A stretch of 64,000 nucleotides of DNA from Haematococcus lacustris (Eukaryota; Chlorophyta; Chlorophyceae; Chlamydomonadales; Haematococcaceae), in assembly GCA_030144725.1 (NCBI GenBank), contig JASKMD010000025.1, forward strand, positions 1,178,001 through 1,242,000, in the 5' to 3' direction. Shown here in pieces: positions 43,981-56,518 of the stretch (position 1 is the stretch's first letter; each line of letters opens with the position of its first letter). Under the pieces are notes generated by a model, which saw only the letters and a program-made list of their open reading frames with translations, was not told the origin of the DNA and did no database searches. The position numbers and the translations under genes are program-made.

Positions 43981-44595
43981 GAGGAGGGAGGGCGGCCTAC
44001 TGGTTGGGGTGGCGCTGAGTATGACTGGCCGCAGCTGGGCCAGGGGCTGTGTACTGGACAACAGATCGATGATGAGCTGCCCAGGGATGTGTGTGACACT
44101 GACGGGGAGCAGAGGTCTCGTCACAGTGGGCAGCGCGACGCAAGGTGGCGCAAGTCAGACGACCTGTCGGACCAGCAGCGCGAGTGCGGCTCAGCGGCCA
44201 GATGCAACGCCGCGGCTCAGCAGTTGAGCTTAGTGGCCATGGCGGCGATGAGCCTGGCGGACGACAGCAGCCGTCGTGCAGGGGCACACATAGACAGGGC
44301 GGAGTGTTCAGCGGCAGCGGTGCTCTCGACGGAGCCTTCTTGCGAGCGCCGCCGCAAGAAGGGCAGCTCTGGCCGGACCAGCGTGACGGTGGTACGGGCG
44401 GCCTTGCCCGCGGTCATCCCTGCTGACTTGCCGCACACGGCGTCTGGCGGCCGGCCGCGTGTCGCCCCTCGCTGCAAGGCGGCGGCTGTGAGTGCAGAGG
44501 CCCAGCCGGTGCAGCATTTGGTGCCTTCGGGCGTCTGGTGGCAATGCACTGCTAGCATTCGCGGCATGCATCGCAAGGAGGAAGGCAACGGCTAG
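43981..44595 (+). pseudogene. Duplicated C-terminal fragment of the p31comet-like gene
   Basis: In-frame copy of the last ~200 codons of the gene at 51719-54549, lacking promoter, start and the p31comet domain. From 44089 to the stop at 44595 its translation equals that of the parent. Two substitutions (Asp to Tyr, Leu to Trp) lie near 44022-44033. It is divergent to the MATE gene and probably not a functional protein gene. Confidence 0.75.
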
Positions 44596-44870
44596 CGCGG
44601 CGTGTCTAAGCTGCACATGCATTCTTGAGCGGCAACACATGTTCCGTGTATAGGAGAGTGCATGGCTGTGCGAGTGAAGTAAACGCGACTGCGTCGTTAC
44701 GCTGCATAGCTGGCCATACATTCCATAGGCCTGTTGCTTCCGGTTTAGTGACTGTCCCAACCATAATCGCTTGCCAAGACAGTACGGAAAACATGGCTGT
44801 GATTGCATAACACTGTTGTCTATGGACCACGTATTTTTGTTGTGGTGTCATCAAAGACATCCTGCGGCGC

Positions 44871-44876
44871 GCCCTT

Positions 44877-44918
<42 letters not shown>

Positions 44919-44943
44919 ATTGGTTCGATCCCAATTGAGGGCA
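44871..44943 (+). tRNA. tRNA-Phe (GAA), canonical copy
   Basis: 73 nt. The acceptor stem GCCCTTA pairs with TGAGGGC, with one G-T wobble; the discriminator is A. The A box lies in TAGCTCAGTTGGGAGAGC. The anticodon loop TGAAGAT has GAA at its centre. The T arm ATTGG-TTCGATC-CCAAT is perfect and gives a consensus B box GGTTCGATCC. No intron. It lies inside the left palindrome arm. Confidence 0.93.
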
Positions 44944-45489
44944 TGTATATTATTGTAGCCCACTGCTGTCTGTATGCGTTGGTCGTACCACTAGGCATTT
45001 GCTGCACATGCTCATATCAGAGCCTTTGGCAGCATACCCCCAATGGCGGCAGGCTCAGACAGGTGTGTGCGCAACTGTCGGGTATGGCCGTCATCGTGGG
45101 TGCAGATGAACGGGCAGCTGTGAGAAAGAGTGTTCCCTGTGGTGCCACAAAGTCCTGCTCCTTAGACCAGAAGTCACAATTAACATAGAGGAACACTCCC
45201 TTCTGCAGGGATAGGGCAAGGGTGGCAGCGGGCAGGTGTCAGCACATCTCTCCTCCACATCTTGGGGTTATGGTATTTAGAGGTCGGGTTTGTTGTCCGT
45301 GCCAGAGCTCCTAAGTCACTGGCCCCACCTTGTCTCCAGGGTGGGGCGCTAGATGTTTCGCATGACACACATGCTCTCATATAAGCAACAGCTTGGACAG
45401 TGCCTGGTGTACACACCACTGTGCTACAGGCTGTTGAGCCTGGGCCCTTGGTGCTCGGTCACGCCAGCTTCTTGGCAGTGCGACACGCC

Positions 45490-46241
45490 GGGGGCGGGGC
45501 GGGGCGGGGCGGGGCGGGGCGGGGCGGGGCGGGGCGGGGCGGGCGGGGCGGGGCGGGGCGGGGCGGGGCGGGGCGGGGCGGGGCGGGGCGGGGCGGGGCG
45601 GGGCGGGGCGGGGCGGGGCGGGGCGGGGCGGGGCGGGGCGGGGCGGGGCGGGGCGGGGCGGGGCGGGGCGGGGCGGGGCGGGGCGGGGCGGGGCGGGGCG
45701 GGGCGGGCGGGGCGGGGCGGGGCGGGGCGGGGCGGGGCGGGGCGGGGCGGGGCGGGGCGGGGCGGGGCGGGGCGGGGCGGGGCGGGGCGGGGCGGGGCGG
45801 GGCGGGGCGGGGCGGGGCGGGGCGGGGCGGGGCGGGGCGGGGCGGGGCGGGGCGGGGCGGGGCGGGGCGGGGCGGGGCGGGGCGGGGCGGGGCGGGGCGG
45901 GGCGGGGCGGGGCGGGGCGGGGCGGGGCGGGGCGGGGCGGGGCGGGGCGGGGGCGGGGCGGGGCGGGGCGGGGCGGGGCGGGGCGGGGCGGGGCGGGGCG
46001 GGGCGGGGCGGGGCGGGGCGGGGCGGGGCGGGGCGGGGCGGGGCGGGGCGGGGCGGGCGGGGCGGGGCGGGGCGGGGCGGGGCGGGGCGGGGCGGGGGCG
46101 GGGCGGGGCGGGGCGGGGCGGGGCGGGGCGGGGCGGGGCGGGGCGGGGCGGGGCGGGGCGGGGCGGGGCGGGGCGGGGCGGGGCGGGGCGGGGCGGGGCG
46201 GGCGGGGCGGGGCGGGGCGGGGCGGGCGGGGCGGGGCGGGG
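45490..46241. repeat. (GGGGC)n array, left, ~150 units
   Basis: 752 bp of GGGGC pentamers with six single-base length variants. Strongly G-quadruplex-prone on the plus strand. It begins exactly where the left palindrome arm ends (CACGCCGGGGGCGG), mirrored by the array at 50304-50812. Confidence 0.98.
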
Positions 46242-46609
46242 TTTTCGCTGAATTGTGGACCCGAGCAGTAGTTTTTGAGTGAAGCCAAGTTTGGCCGAGC
46301 TAGCAATTTCAGGGGATGAGCCTGGGCCTTGCCACCTTGCGCTATATATTTCGAAACTCGCCAAACGAAAGAAAAGACACTGGCTCACACCAGGTGGGTA
46401 CTTCATGCAGCTTTGCGCAGCTGGGGCAGACAGTGAGCGTCCAAGGGTGATAAAATCTCTAACTAATTACAATACAATTACAATACATCGAATTGATTAC
46501 ATTACAGTAGTAAAGGTGATAAGGCCCCTTCCCCTGGCACCTGGCAGGGGGGAGGGCAACAGGGGGTGGGTCCAGCAAGCGCCCCTCCTATCCTCGCTCC
46601 CTTCACCAC

Positions 46610-46930
46610 GTCGGACATTTTCCCCCGGGTCATCGAAACCTGTCGATTGTTGCAAAATCGATGGGGTCATCGAAATGGGATCGATTGCGGTCGAAGGCGA
46701 TCGAAGCTGATCGAAATTTGAGTCGGACATATTCCCTGGGGTATCGAAACCCGTCGATTGTCGCAAAATCGATGGGGTCATCGAAATGGGATCGATTGCG
46801 GTTGAAAGCGATCGAAGCTGCGTCGGACATTTACCCCCGGGTTATCGAAGCCTGTCAATTGTCCCAGAATCGATGGGGTCGTCGCAAAAGGGTCGGTTGC
46901 GGTCGAAGGCGGTCAAAGCTGGTTGAAAGC
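46610..46930. repeat. Three tandem ~100-112-bp subterminal repeats
   Basis: Units start at 46610, 46722 and 46822. Each reads GTCGGACAT then CGAAACC, GTCGATTGT, ATCGATGGGGTC and GATCGAAGCT. Similar ATCGAT-rich sequence, inverted, is at 49170-49420. Confidence 0.85.
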
Positions 46931-49170
46931 TGCCGAGTCCCCCAACAGAGGGCAGTGTAAGCGTGTGCTACTCGAAATACATGTTCGACATTGAGGAAAA
47001 GAGAGACTCATCCCAACTTGGCTTCCCAACTTGGCTTCCCAACTTGGCAAAACAGCTTCCACGCCTCACGACGTCGCAAATGGCCACGCAGCCAGCATCA
47101 AAGGCGAGCTCGCAGCCATCTACGCAGATAGCTCTGCCACGCAACGTATTCCAGCCAGCATCGCAGCCCCGTCTCTAGGCAGCCAGCGTGAAAGTTAGGC
47201 GTACAGCCATCTACGAAGCTAGCTCGTACACAACGTAGCGACGCATCGCTGCCAGACACACGATCGATCTGGACTTGCAACCTCGCAGCCTCGCAGCCCC
47301 GCTCACAGCTAACGTAGCCAACCTGACCACACAGCGCCACACAGACAGCTAGCTACGCTGTCATCCATGCGTCTGCGACGGCGTGGTACCGATGAACGGG
47401 GATGCGGTGTCATGCTTTCTCAACATGCGCATATTCTTGCTTGTGCAAGTGCTTGAGCTTTTGTGGTAATGTGGAGTTGTGGCCATGAGCTACAACCAGG
47501 ACTTGTCTTGTCACCAGACATCGCAAGTGCCTTCCACCACTGTCATCGCACCTGCCTGTCTCTCCGGCAATCTGGCAACAGCCTTCAACCGGCGAGTGCC
47601 CTATGCCAGCTGGTGAGTGCCTATGTCATGCAACACGTGACAGCCAGCCTGCTAGCATGTTGTGCCAGCCTCACTGTAAGCACGCTCCTTGCTTGCTGCA
47701 GGTCTGACGCCTACACTCCTGCCCCTTGCCTCCTTCTTCCTTCCCTACCCTGTCCCACCCCATCCCTACCCTTCCCTCCCTACCCTTCCCAGCAGCCAGA
47801 AGAGAGCTCAGGAGCCTCCCCTCCCCCCCCCCCCCCCCCTCCCCTCCCCTCCCCCTCCCCTCCCCTCCCCTCCCCTCCCCCTCCCCTCCCCTCCCCTCCC
47901 CTCCCCCTCCCTTCCCCGGCCCTCCCCCGGCCCTCCCCGGCAGGTGTGTGGCAGTTGTGCAAGGGCGCAAACAGTCAGGAGTCAGCTGATCTCTCTACCC
48001 AACCTTGCAGCCAAGAGCAGCAGCCAAGTTCAGCCAGGAGCAGCAGCCAGGAGCCAACAAGCAGCCAAGGAACGCAGCCTAGAGACGCAGCCAAGAGCCG
48101 TAGCTTGGAGGCGAAAGAGGGGCAGCCATACTGGGGCAGGAGGATGCCAGCAGCCAAGAGTTAAGGTGAGTGCAAATGTTGTTGAGGTGTTTGACCAGCC
48201 TGCCCACCTCTAGTCATGCATGTCCTGGTTTGTTGATTACAAGCATGCCCCTTGCTTGCTGCAGGTCTAGCAGTCACACTCCAATCCCATTGCCCCTTCC
48301 CTCTAACCCTACCCTGTCCCATCACGAACACCTCCAAGTCTCCTACGCCCCCATTTCCCCCCCTCCCCCTTACTTTCCCCCGACATCGAAGTCCCCTCCC
48401 TACCCTACCCAGCAGCCAGGAGGAAGCCCCCTCTTGTCCCTCTTCTCCCTGCCCAATCTCATTCCTCTTCTCCCTCTCCTGCCTGCCCTACCTTCTCCTG
48501 TGTGGCTAATCACCTACCGGTAAGTAGCTGATACCCAGCCCAGCTGGCCTCCTGCCCCTTGGCCTCTTACTCCGTCCCTCTGCTGTCCCACCACCACCAG
48601 TCCGCAACCCCGTCTACTTCCCCCCAACCCCATCGGGCAGCCTGGAGCGGGCAGCCTGGAGCCAGCGCTAGTAGTAGCAGCCAACACAACCCTCACTAGC
48701 CATGCCATGCCCACACACGACAATGACCCATCCCATCCCTCTCTCAAGGGGACAGCCAAGCCATGAGATACACTACCCACCCCCACACCATTGATCAAGA
48801 AGTGTTGCAATACCATGGCTGTAGTGCATTTGATGGGTGCCAGACTTGCGACATGGCTGACCGACGGCATGGCATGTTTGCCTCTTGCAGGTCACCTCAT
48901 TGTTTTTGTCAGGGTTCCAACCCCACCCGTTCAGCTCGTCATTGATGAAGCCCAACCAACAGCGGATTACAGCTGAGCCCACAGGGCGCACCTCACAAGG
49001 GTACTAGTGCCACACTGCATGGCATGACCAGCAGGCTTTGAGTCCTAGAAGCATGCCCAATATCGAGGCAGCAAGCCTGTTGCTTTGGATGTCGGCTTTG
49101 TGCTTTGGCACTAGGCCTTGTACTTTGGCAGCTTGACCTTGTGCTTTGGCAATAAGCCAGTGTAACATCG
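46931..49170. other. Palindrome spacer interior, no gene recognised
   Basis: Contains a CCCCT-rich run (47820-47940), a duplicated CT-rich segment, and short repeats of CAGCCATCTACG (47110-47220), CCCAACTTGGCTTC (47011-47045) and TTTGGCA (49080-49150). I see no convincing exon. Confidence 0.45.
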
Positions 49171-49639
49171 ATGAGTTTCCTGCATCGATCCCCCATCGAA
49201 TCGATGGATGGAGCAGACTCGAAACTGCCTCAAACATGCCTCGAACATGACTCAAACATGCCTCGAACATGCCTGAAACATGCCTCGATCATGCCTCGAA
49301 ATCACAAAAATCGATACCCCCATCGAATCGACAGCCTACCCCATCGAGATTTTGGATCGATAGTAGCCGGCGTCGGTCCCCCTCATCGGTCAACGATCGA
49401 GGCGGGATCGACGGGGGGGGAAATGTCCGACGCAGTCACACCTCCCTCACTCCCACCCCCTTCCAGCCCTGCCCCTCATTGAGCTCATACCCTCCACCCA
49501 CCAATCTCGACCCTCAATCCATTACGCCCTACACCCTGCGCACGCTACCCATACCCTTCTCCACCTTCACCGCCCCACTATCCCACCCCCACCTCATGAT
49601 GACATCCTTGCCTGGCAAGGCCGCCCCCACAGCACTTAC

Positions 49640-50183
49640 CTCTACGAACCACAGGTCCTTACTCCCCACCACCTGGTCAGCGAAGTTGGACTCCGTCAGC
49701 GTGACCACATCCGTCCCGCTGCAGTGTAGTGTAGTGCAGACCAACACCCAGGTATGGAGCAGGCCAGGAGCGGGGGCGGGTAGGGGGTGGGGCCATGAGC
49801 AAACATTGTGTAGGTGTTGTGTAAGAGTGTACACGAGGAGGATAGGTGCATGGTATGGCATGAGGGTGGTGGAGGGTGAGGGTGATGGGGAGAGAGGCTG
49901 CGGTGAAGAGATTGCTGAGAGGCAGCCTCAGCAGCTGACCTGGCCTGGCGCTCATGCTGCCTCACAACCTGCCCAATGTTGCACCACCAAGTTTTAGCCC
50001 GCTGAAGAGCTCATGAACAGCAGCAGGGACCCCCCACCCCCACCCACCTGTAGAAGGCAGCGTCGGCCCCTGCCCCAGGCCCGGCTGAACCAGCCTTGCT
50101 GCCCTTGCCACTGCTGCCGCCACCGCCACCAGCCTTCTCCCCGATGCGCTTCAACGCCAGGCTCTGCGTCAGCACCACCCTCA
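49640..50183 (-). pseudogene. Orphan exons of a protein disulfide isomerase (P5/PDIA6-like)
   Basis: Two exons with matching phase: 50183-50048 (VVLTQSLALKRIGEK plus a Gly/Ser linker) and 49718-49640 (GTDVVTLTESNFADQVV, SKDLWFVE). This is the linker and the start of a thioredoxin domain of P5-type PDI, which normally continues FYAPWCGHC. No CGHC active-site exon and no other PDI exon were found. The upstream side is cut by the GCCCC array, so it is probably a gene fragment left by rearrangement. Confidence 0.7.
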
Positions 50184-50303
50184 CTGCTGACTGCTGGACT
50201 TGTTGGCACCACCCTCACAGTGCCCCACTGGCTCATGGTGTCAGAGCACAACAGACTGGTGTCTGTGGGGGAGGGATGTATGCAGGCAGGGCTGCAGGCG
50301 ATG

Positions 50304-50812
50304 CCGCCCCGCCCCGCCCCGCCCCGCCCCGCCCCGCCCCGCCCCGCCCCGCCCCGCCCCGCCCCGCCCCGCCCCGCCCCGCCCCGCCCCGCCCCGCCCC
50401 GCCCCGCCCCGCCCCGCCCCGCCCCGCCCCGCCCCGCCCCGCCCCGCCCCGCCCCGCCCCGCCCCGCCCCGCCCCGCCCCGCCCCGCCCCGCCCCGCCCC
50501 GCCCCGCCCCGCCCCGCCCCGCCCCGCCCCGCCCCGCCCCGCCCCGCCCCGCCCCGCCCCGCCCCGCCCCGCCCCGCCCCGCCCCGCCCCGCCCCGCCCC
50601 GCCCCGCCCCGCCCCGCCCCGCCCCGCCCCGCCCCGCCCCGCCCCGCCCCGCCCCGCCCCGCCCCGCCCCGCCCCGCCCCGCCCCGCCCCGCCCCGCCCC
50701 GCCCCGCCCCGCCCCGCCCCGCCCCGCCCCGCCCCGCCCCGCCCCGCCCCGCCCCGCCCCGCCCCGCCCCGCCCCGCCCCGCCCCGCCCGCCCCGCCCCG
50801 CCCCGCCCCGCC
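50304..50812. repeat. (GCCCC)n array, right, ~100 units
   Basis: 509 bp, reverse-complement orientation to the array at 45490-46241. It ends at the right palindrome arm (CCCCCGGCGTGTCGCAC). Confidence 0.98.
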
Positions 50813-51371
50813 CCCGGCGTGTCGCACTGCCCCTGTGCTTCAAGAAGCTGGCGTGACCGAGCACCAAGGGCCCAGGCTCAACAGCCTGTAGCACAGTGGT
50901 GTGTACACCAGGCACTGTCCAAGCTGTTGCTTATATGAGAGCATGTGTGTCATGCGAAACATCTAGCGCCCCACCCTGGAGACAAGGTGGGGCCAGTGAC
51001 TTAGGAGCTCTGGCACGGACAACAAACCCGACCTCTAAATACCATAACCCCAAGATGTGGAGGAGAGATGTGCTGACACCTGCCCGCTGCCACCCTTGCC
51101 CTATCCCTGCAGAAGGGAGTGTTCCTCTATGTTAATTGTGACTTCTGGTCTAAGGAGCAGGACTTTGTGGCACCACAGGGAACACTCTTTCTCACAGCTG
51201 CCCGTTCATCTGCACCCACGATGACGGCCATACCCGACAGTTGCGCACACACCTGTCTGAGCCTGCCGCCATTGGGGGTATGCTGCCAAAGGCTCTGATA
51301 TGAGCATGTGCAGCAAATGCCTAGTGGTACGACCAACGCATACAGACAGCAGTGGGCTACAATAATATACA

Positions 51372-51395
51372 TGCCCTCAATCGGGTCGAACCAAT

Positions 51396-51437
<42 letters not shown>

Positions 51438-51443
51438 AAGGGC
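51372..51443 (-). tRNA. tRNA-Phe (GAA) copy with damaged T arm
   Basis: Same as 44871-44943 but 72 nt. The T arm reads ATTGG-TTCGAC-CCGAT, giving a 6-nt loop instead of 7, a wobble pair in the stem and a B box ending CCCG rather than the consensus. Acceptor, D and anticodon arms are intact. Possibly a tRNA pseudogene. Confidence 0.8.
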
Positions 51444-51718
51444 GCGCCGCAGGATGTCTTTGATGACACCACAACAAAAATACGTGGTCCATAGACAACA
51501 GTGTTATGCAATCACAGCCATGTTTTCCGTACTGTCTTGGCAAGCGATTATGGTTGGGACAGTCACTAAACCGGAAGCAACAGGCCTATGGAATGTATGG
51601 CCAGCTATGCAGCGTAACGACGCAGTCGCGTTTACTTCACTCGCACAGCCATGCACTCTCCTATACACGGAACATGTGTTGCCGCTCAAGAATGCATGTG
51701 CAGCTTAGACACGCCGCG

Positions 51719-54549
<2,831 letters not shown>

Positions 54550-54744
54550 CGCGAGAACGTCGAGAACTGACTAGTGATGCATCATGTTGTCGTGAGTGCA
54601 TGAATGGTTACACATGGATGATAAGAGGACCAGAGCCGGTCCTACTAACAACAGCAGGAGGAGGAGGAGGAAGCGGATGAGTACGGCTAGGACAAGCTCT
54701 TCGCGGAGCTCATTGTCAAAACTCGTTCGGCCTGCGCTGGCAAG

Positions 54745-56028
54745 ACAAATTTCGCGATAAAACCTTGCTGGCTGCTGAGTTTCAGGAGCACTCGGTGGCG
54801 CTGGGGAGGATGATGACGGAGAAGCCTACATGTCAAGCCGTCTACATGTGGGGCTCACAGCGCACAGGCAAGGCTGATGGACGTTGCTAAAGCAGGTAAA
54901 CCTTTACACAACATTGCTTGGTCGCATTGTTCTTCAAGCAGCCATTGTTGCTATGTGTAGGTGGTGGTGATTAAGAAGCCTTCTTCACTCACGAGGCAAG
55001 TAGTGTGGCATATGCACGTCCTTGCTTGTTGCCATCCTTGCCATCCTACTAGCTTGCCATGTGCATATCCTTGCCGTTTAGGTGTTCAACATCAACAACC
55101 CCCCGTTCACCTTGGCGGCAGGAGTGCGTAAGTCAGACGTTCCCTCGGGCCGCTGCACCTCAGCCTGCAGGTCACGGTTTGTTGCTTGTGCCCTACTGGC
55201 TGCAACCTTGATGTTGTTAGGGCAATGCAGGTAGCCAGCCCTTGGCGAGTTGTTTAGTGCATTGAGCTGGGCACTATGCGCCTTGCTTAGTCTCTTCTTC
55301 ATGGTTAGGGAATGAGAGGGGGTGGGTGGGTTGCTTAGCAGGGCTACGGGTAAAGGAGAGGTAGGGGAGAGTGGGTGGCAACAACAGCAACGGCAGGGTG
55401 CCAAACACCAGCTCGCTGTAGACCAGCAGCAGCTGCTGGGTGCCCAACAGCAGCTAGCTCTGGACCAACAACAGCTAGCGCTGGACCAGCAATAGCTGCA
55501 GGGTGCCAAGCGGCAGCTGACCCTGGGTCAGGAGCAGCTGCAGGATGCCCAGCAGCAGCTGACCCTGGACCAACAGCAGTTGGAGCGTGCCAAGCAACAG
55601 CTGACCCTGGATCAGGAGCAGCTGCAGGATGCCCAACAGCAAGGACAATATGACCATAGGACTTGACCCCATGTTGCCGTGTGCCGTAAGGTAGCTTATG
55701 TGAGCACCTTGCGTGTATTGTTGTGTTACTATGTTGCCATTACCTTGTCACCATTGCCAGCTCTGTTGTTGTGTTACTATGTTGCCATTACCTTGTCATT
55801 GCACAGCTTCAGGCAGAGTTGCAACATGAGCAGCTGCAGCTGCAACTACTGCAACAGCAACTGCCGCAAAGCCAACTGCGACGCAAGATGATGATGCAGC
55901 AACTGCAACAAGAGCAGCCAGGGCCGTCCCCCAGTGATGCAGCCGCTGCTGTTGCGGTTTTCCCTGCCATATGCCTGGCAACACAGCAGGGCGGTGCTCA
56001 ACCAAAATCAGCTGGCAAGGATTTATAA
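54745..56028 (+). pseudogene. Decayed Gln-rich coiled-coil protein gene
   Basis: Three separated coding-like blocks. 54745-54890 has LRWQDKFRDKTLLAAEF and QAVYMWGSQRTGK. 55378-55666 has heptad-like repeats of LTLDQEQLQDAQQQ, with one in-frame TAG near 55494 where the repeat expects CAG. 55806-56028 has LQAELQHEQLQLQLLQQQ and a final KSAGKDL stop. Similar block-plus-Gln-coil proteins are common dispersed genes in algae. I cannot name the family. The nonsense codon and missing joins suggest a relic. Confidence 0.4.
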
Positions 56029-56518
56029 GTGGCGGCCTCAGCGGAGGGGCAAGTGTAAGCCCTCTTGCTCCTACCACCTGGAGCCTTGCAGTCACAGGGC
56101 TATGTACCTGGCACACATGTTGATTTCAGCTATGTCAACAGGTACCTGCTGCAGCCTGATCCACCATCAGAGCCATGCCCTTTGGACAGAGTAAAGGTGC
56201 CCTGCGCCTGCACGGCAACCTGGTCAGTGGCTCTTTGGATTTGCGGCTGCTTTGCCAAGCAATCTCGCAGCACACAGCTCGCAGCTGACAGCCTCGCTCG
56301 ATCCTTCAAGTTCCTACGGCTGCAGGTGGGCTCCGACTCCGGGCTCCGGATGGAAAGGGGGTGGAGTTGGAGTTCAAAAAAGTGCCGATTTCAACTCCGC
56401 CCGGAGTCCATTGGAAAGGGGGCCTAAGTGCGTTGTATTGATTAGCCTGTGATGTCCGTGCTGCCACTGCGCACAACTGCTGACACATGTCTTGTGTTGT
56501 TTTGGGGTCTTCACTTAT
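56029..56518. other. Intergenic with a GGAGTTGGAGTT/TGGAAAGGGGG repeat
   Basis: 56320-56425 has TGGAAAGGGGG twice around GGAGTTGGAGTT. Similar material (TTTCCAATGG next to a GGAGTT run) lies at 6445-6495. It may be a dispersed repeat. No gene seen. Confidence 0.4.

Larger units (their letters stand above)
43979..45490 (+). repeat. Left arm of large inverted duplication
   Basis: About 1.5 kb nearly identical to the reverse complement of 50812-52335. It contains the 3' part of the p31comet-like ORF, its downstream region, a tRNA-Phe and the flank leading into a GGGGC array. The arm begins at GAGAGGAGGGAGGGCGG, 124 bp upstream of the MATE start codon. Peptides predicted within the arms are identical over long stretches. 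Visible differences cluster near the outer edge (44030-44090), in the tRNA T arm, and as a 10-bp indel next to the array. Confidence 0.93.
46610..49431. mobile_element. Putative 2.8 kb element with GTCGGACATTT inverted ends
   Basis: GTCGGACATTT at 46610-46620 is matched by AAATGTCCGAC at 49421-49431. Both are followed inward by C-runs and a dense field of ATCGAT/TCGAAAC motifs. No target duplication was recognised and no transposase found inside. The interior has tandem Tyr-rich and Ala-rich nonsense frames and a duplicated ~110-bp CT-rich segment (47690-47800 and 48240-48420, sharing TGCTTGCTGCAGGTCT). It occupies most of the spacer between the palindrome arms. Confidence 0.4.

Noticed and set aside
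44606..45188. Small ORFs duplicated in both palindrome arms (84 and 81-100 aa)
   Set aside because: They overlap the tRNA or have no domain, and are identical only because the arms are identical.
45353..46406. Long Gly-Arg and Pro-Arg frames on both strands
   Set aside because: Artefacts of the (GGGGC)n array; the same holds for 50013-50938.
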